Shown: positions 63,002-64,000 of the stretch, in pieces
Layout: every line of letters starts with the position of its first letter
Numbering within the stretch: position 1 is the first letter of the stretch
Source of the DNA: Triticum aestivum
Lineage: Eukaryota > Streptophyta > Magnoliopsida > Poales > Poaceae
DNA length: 64,000 nt
Reading direction: 5' to 3'
Assembly: GCF_018294505.1 (NCBI RefSeq)
Contig: NC_057795.1
Coordinates: 519,947,512-520,011,511, forward strand
Notes under the pieces: model-generated
What the model saw: the letters and a program-made list of their open reading frames with translations, nothing else
Told to the model about the DNA's origin: nothing
Database searches by the model: none
Translations under genes and position numbers: made by a program

Positions 63002-64000
63002 TTCCCCAATAGTGGCATCATGAGCTAGGTCTATGCGTAGTTCTCTATTGCACGAGTAGAACACAATTTTGTTGTGGGCGTAGATCTTGTCAACTTGCTT
63101 GCCGCTACTAGTCTTTTCTTGCTTCAGCGGTATTGTGGGAAGAAGCGGCCCAGACCGACCTTACACGTACGCTTACGTGAGACAGGTTCCACCGACTGAC
63201 ATGCACTAGTTGCATAAGGTGGCTAGCGGGTGTCTGTCTCTCCTACTTTAGTTGGAGCGGATTAGATGAAAAGGGTCCTTATGAAGGGTAAATAGAAGTT
63301 GACAAAATCACGTTGTGGTTATTCGTAGGTAAGAAAACGTTCTTGCTAGAACCCAATTGCAGCCACATAAAAGATGCAACAACAATTAGAGGACGTCTAA
63401 CTTGTTTTTGCAGCAATTGTCATGTGATGTGATATGGCCAGAAGTTGTGATGAATGATGAATGATATATTGTGATGTATGAGATCATGTTCTTGTAATAG
63501 GAATCACGACTTGCATGTCGATGAGTATGACAACCGACAGGAGCCATAGGAGTTGTCTTTATTTTTGTATGACCTGCGTGTCATTGAAGAACGCCATGTA
63601 AATTACTTTACTTTATTGCTAAACGCGTTAGCCTTAGAAGTAGAAGTAGTCGTTGGCATGACAACTTCATGAAGACACAATGATGGAGATCATGGTGTCA
63701 TGCCGGTGACGAAGATGATCATGGAGCCCCGAAGATGGAGATCGAAGGAGCTATATGATATTGGCCATATCATGTCACTACTATATAATTGCATGTGATG
63801 TTTATTATGTTTTATGCATCTTGTTTACTTAGAACGGCGGTAGTAAATAAGATGATCCCTTATAATAATTTCAAGAAAGTGTTCCCCCTAACTGTGCATC
63901 TTTGCTAAAGTTCGTCGTTTCGAAGCACCACGTGATGATCGGGTGTGATAGATCCTTACATTCACATACAACGGGTTTAAGACAGATTTACACATGCAGA
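63002..64000 (+). mobile_element. Primer site and 5' untranslated leader of the Angela-type element
   Basis: A diverged initiator-Met-type primer site (TGGCATCATGAGC for TGGTATCAGAGC) starts at 63013. About 1 kb of leader follows, with no gag start in view. It corresponds to the long 5' leader of BARE/Angela elements; the coding part lies past the window edge. Confidence 0.75.

Noticed and set aside
1..64000. CRISPR array, prophage or bacterial operon
   Set aside because: No spacer-regular short repeats, no ribosome-binding-site-linked gene runs; all features are plant nuclear.

Overview
The window is nuclear DNA of a grass, almost certainly a Triticeae species (wheat, Aegilops or barley group). 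The evidence is a BARE/Angela-type copia LTR at the right edge, Athila-type LTR retrotransposons with a tRNA-Asp primer site, CACTA elements with long subterminal repeat arrays, and many MITEs bounded by the CTCCCTCCGT terminus. Spliceosomal signals and TATA boxes occur; there is no bacterial operon structure. Species, subgenome and chromosome cannot be read from the sequence.

Left half (1-27590). This part is mostly low-copy or short-element DNA. It holds a pyrimidine-rich opening, a 0.55-0.67 kb segment duplicated 18.6 kb apart, and two of the three copies of an unrecognised gene-like unit (A at 2.3-3.0 kb, B at 5.1-8.1 kb). Several MITEs have readable target duplications, one of them split by a Helitron, and there is a 60-bp LINE tail with a perfect 15-bp target duplication. 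A 247-codon hypothetical gene with a clean TATA box lies at 9.2-10.0 kb. A 4.2-kb non-autonomous DNA transposon sits inside a TA microsatellite (10.3-14.6 kb), followed by CACTA subterminal arrays (15-18.5 kb). The best protein-coding gene is at 22.0-22.7 kb: an intact WRN/RNase D-type 3'-5' exonuclease-domain protein.

Middle (26.3-36.8 kb). The third gene-like unit (C) is split by a complete 7.0-kb Athila-type LTR retrotransposon (minus strand, perfect CTACT target duplication). That element carries an unusual single ORF instead of gag-pol. Right of it is a two-exon minus-strand gene with a probable frameshift in a run of seven C.

Right part (36.9-64 kb). This is a nest of truncated elements: an LTR fragment, a CACTA end inserted in a copia integrase gene, a decayed copia gag-pol with its LTR, and an Athila-type element with a protease-only ORF. 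They are followed by an LTR and internal piece of another family, then a Tat-like gypsy 3' part whose internal region holds a spliced, now broken gene on the strand opposite to the element. Next is a CACTA-like element with a 640-bp tandem repeat and captured host-gene pieces (S-adenosylhomocysteine hydrolase, a mitochondrial presequence-like exon), and finally an intact Angela-type LTR with its 5' untranslated region.

Only one gene (the exonuclease) is confidently intact and cellular. The hypothetical 9.2-kb gene, the two-exon gene and units A-C need transcript evidence. Coordinates of decayed elements are approximate unless terminal motifs and target duplications are stated.
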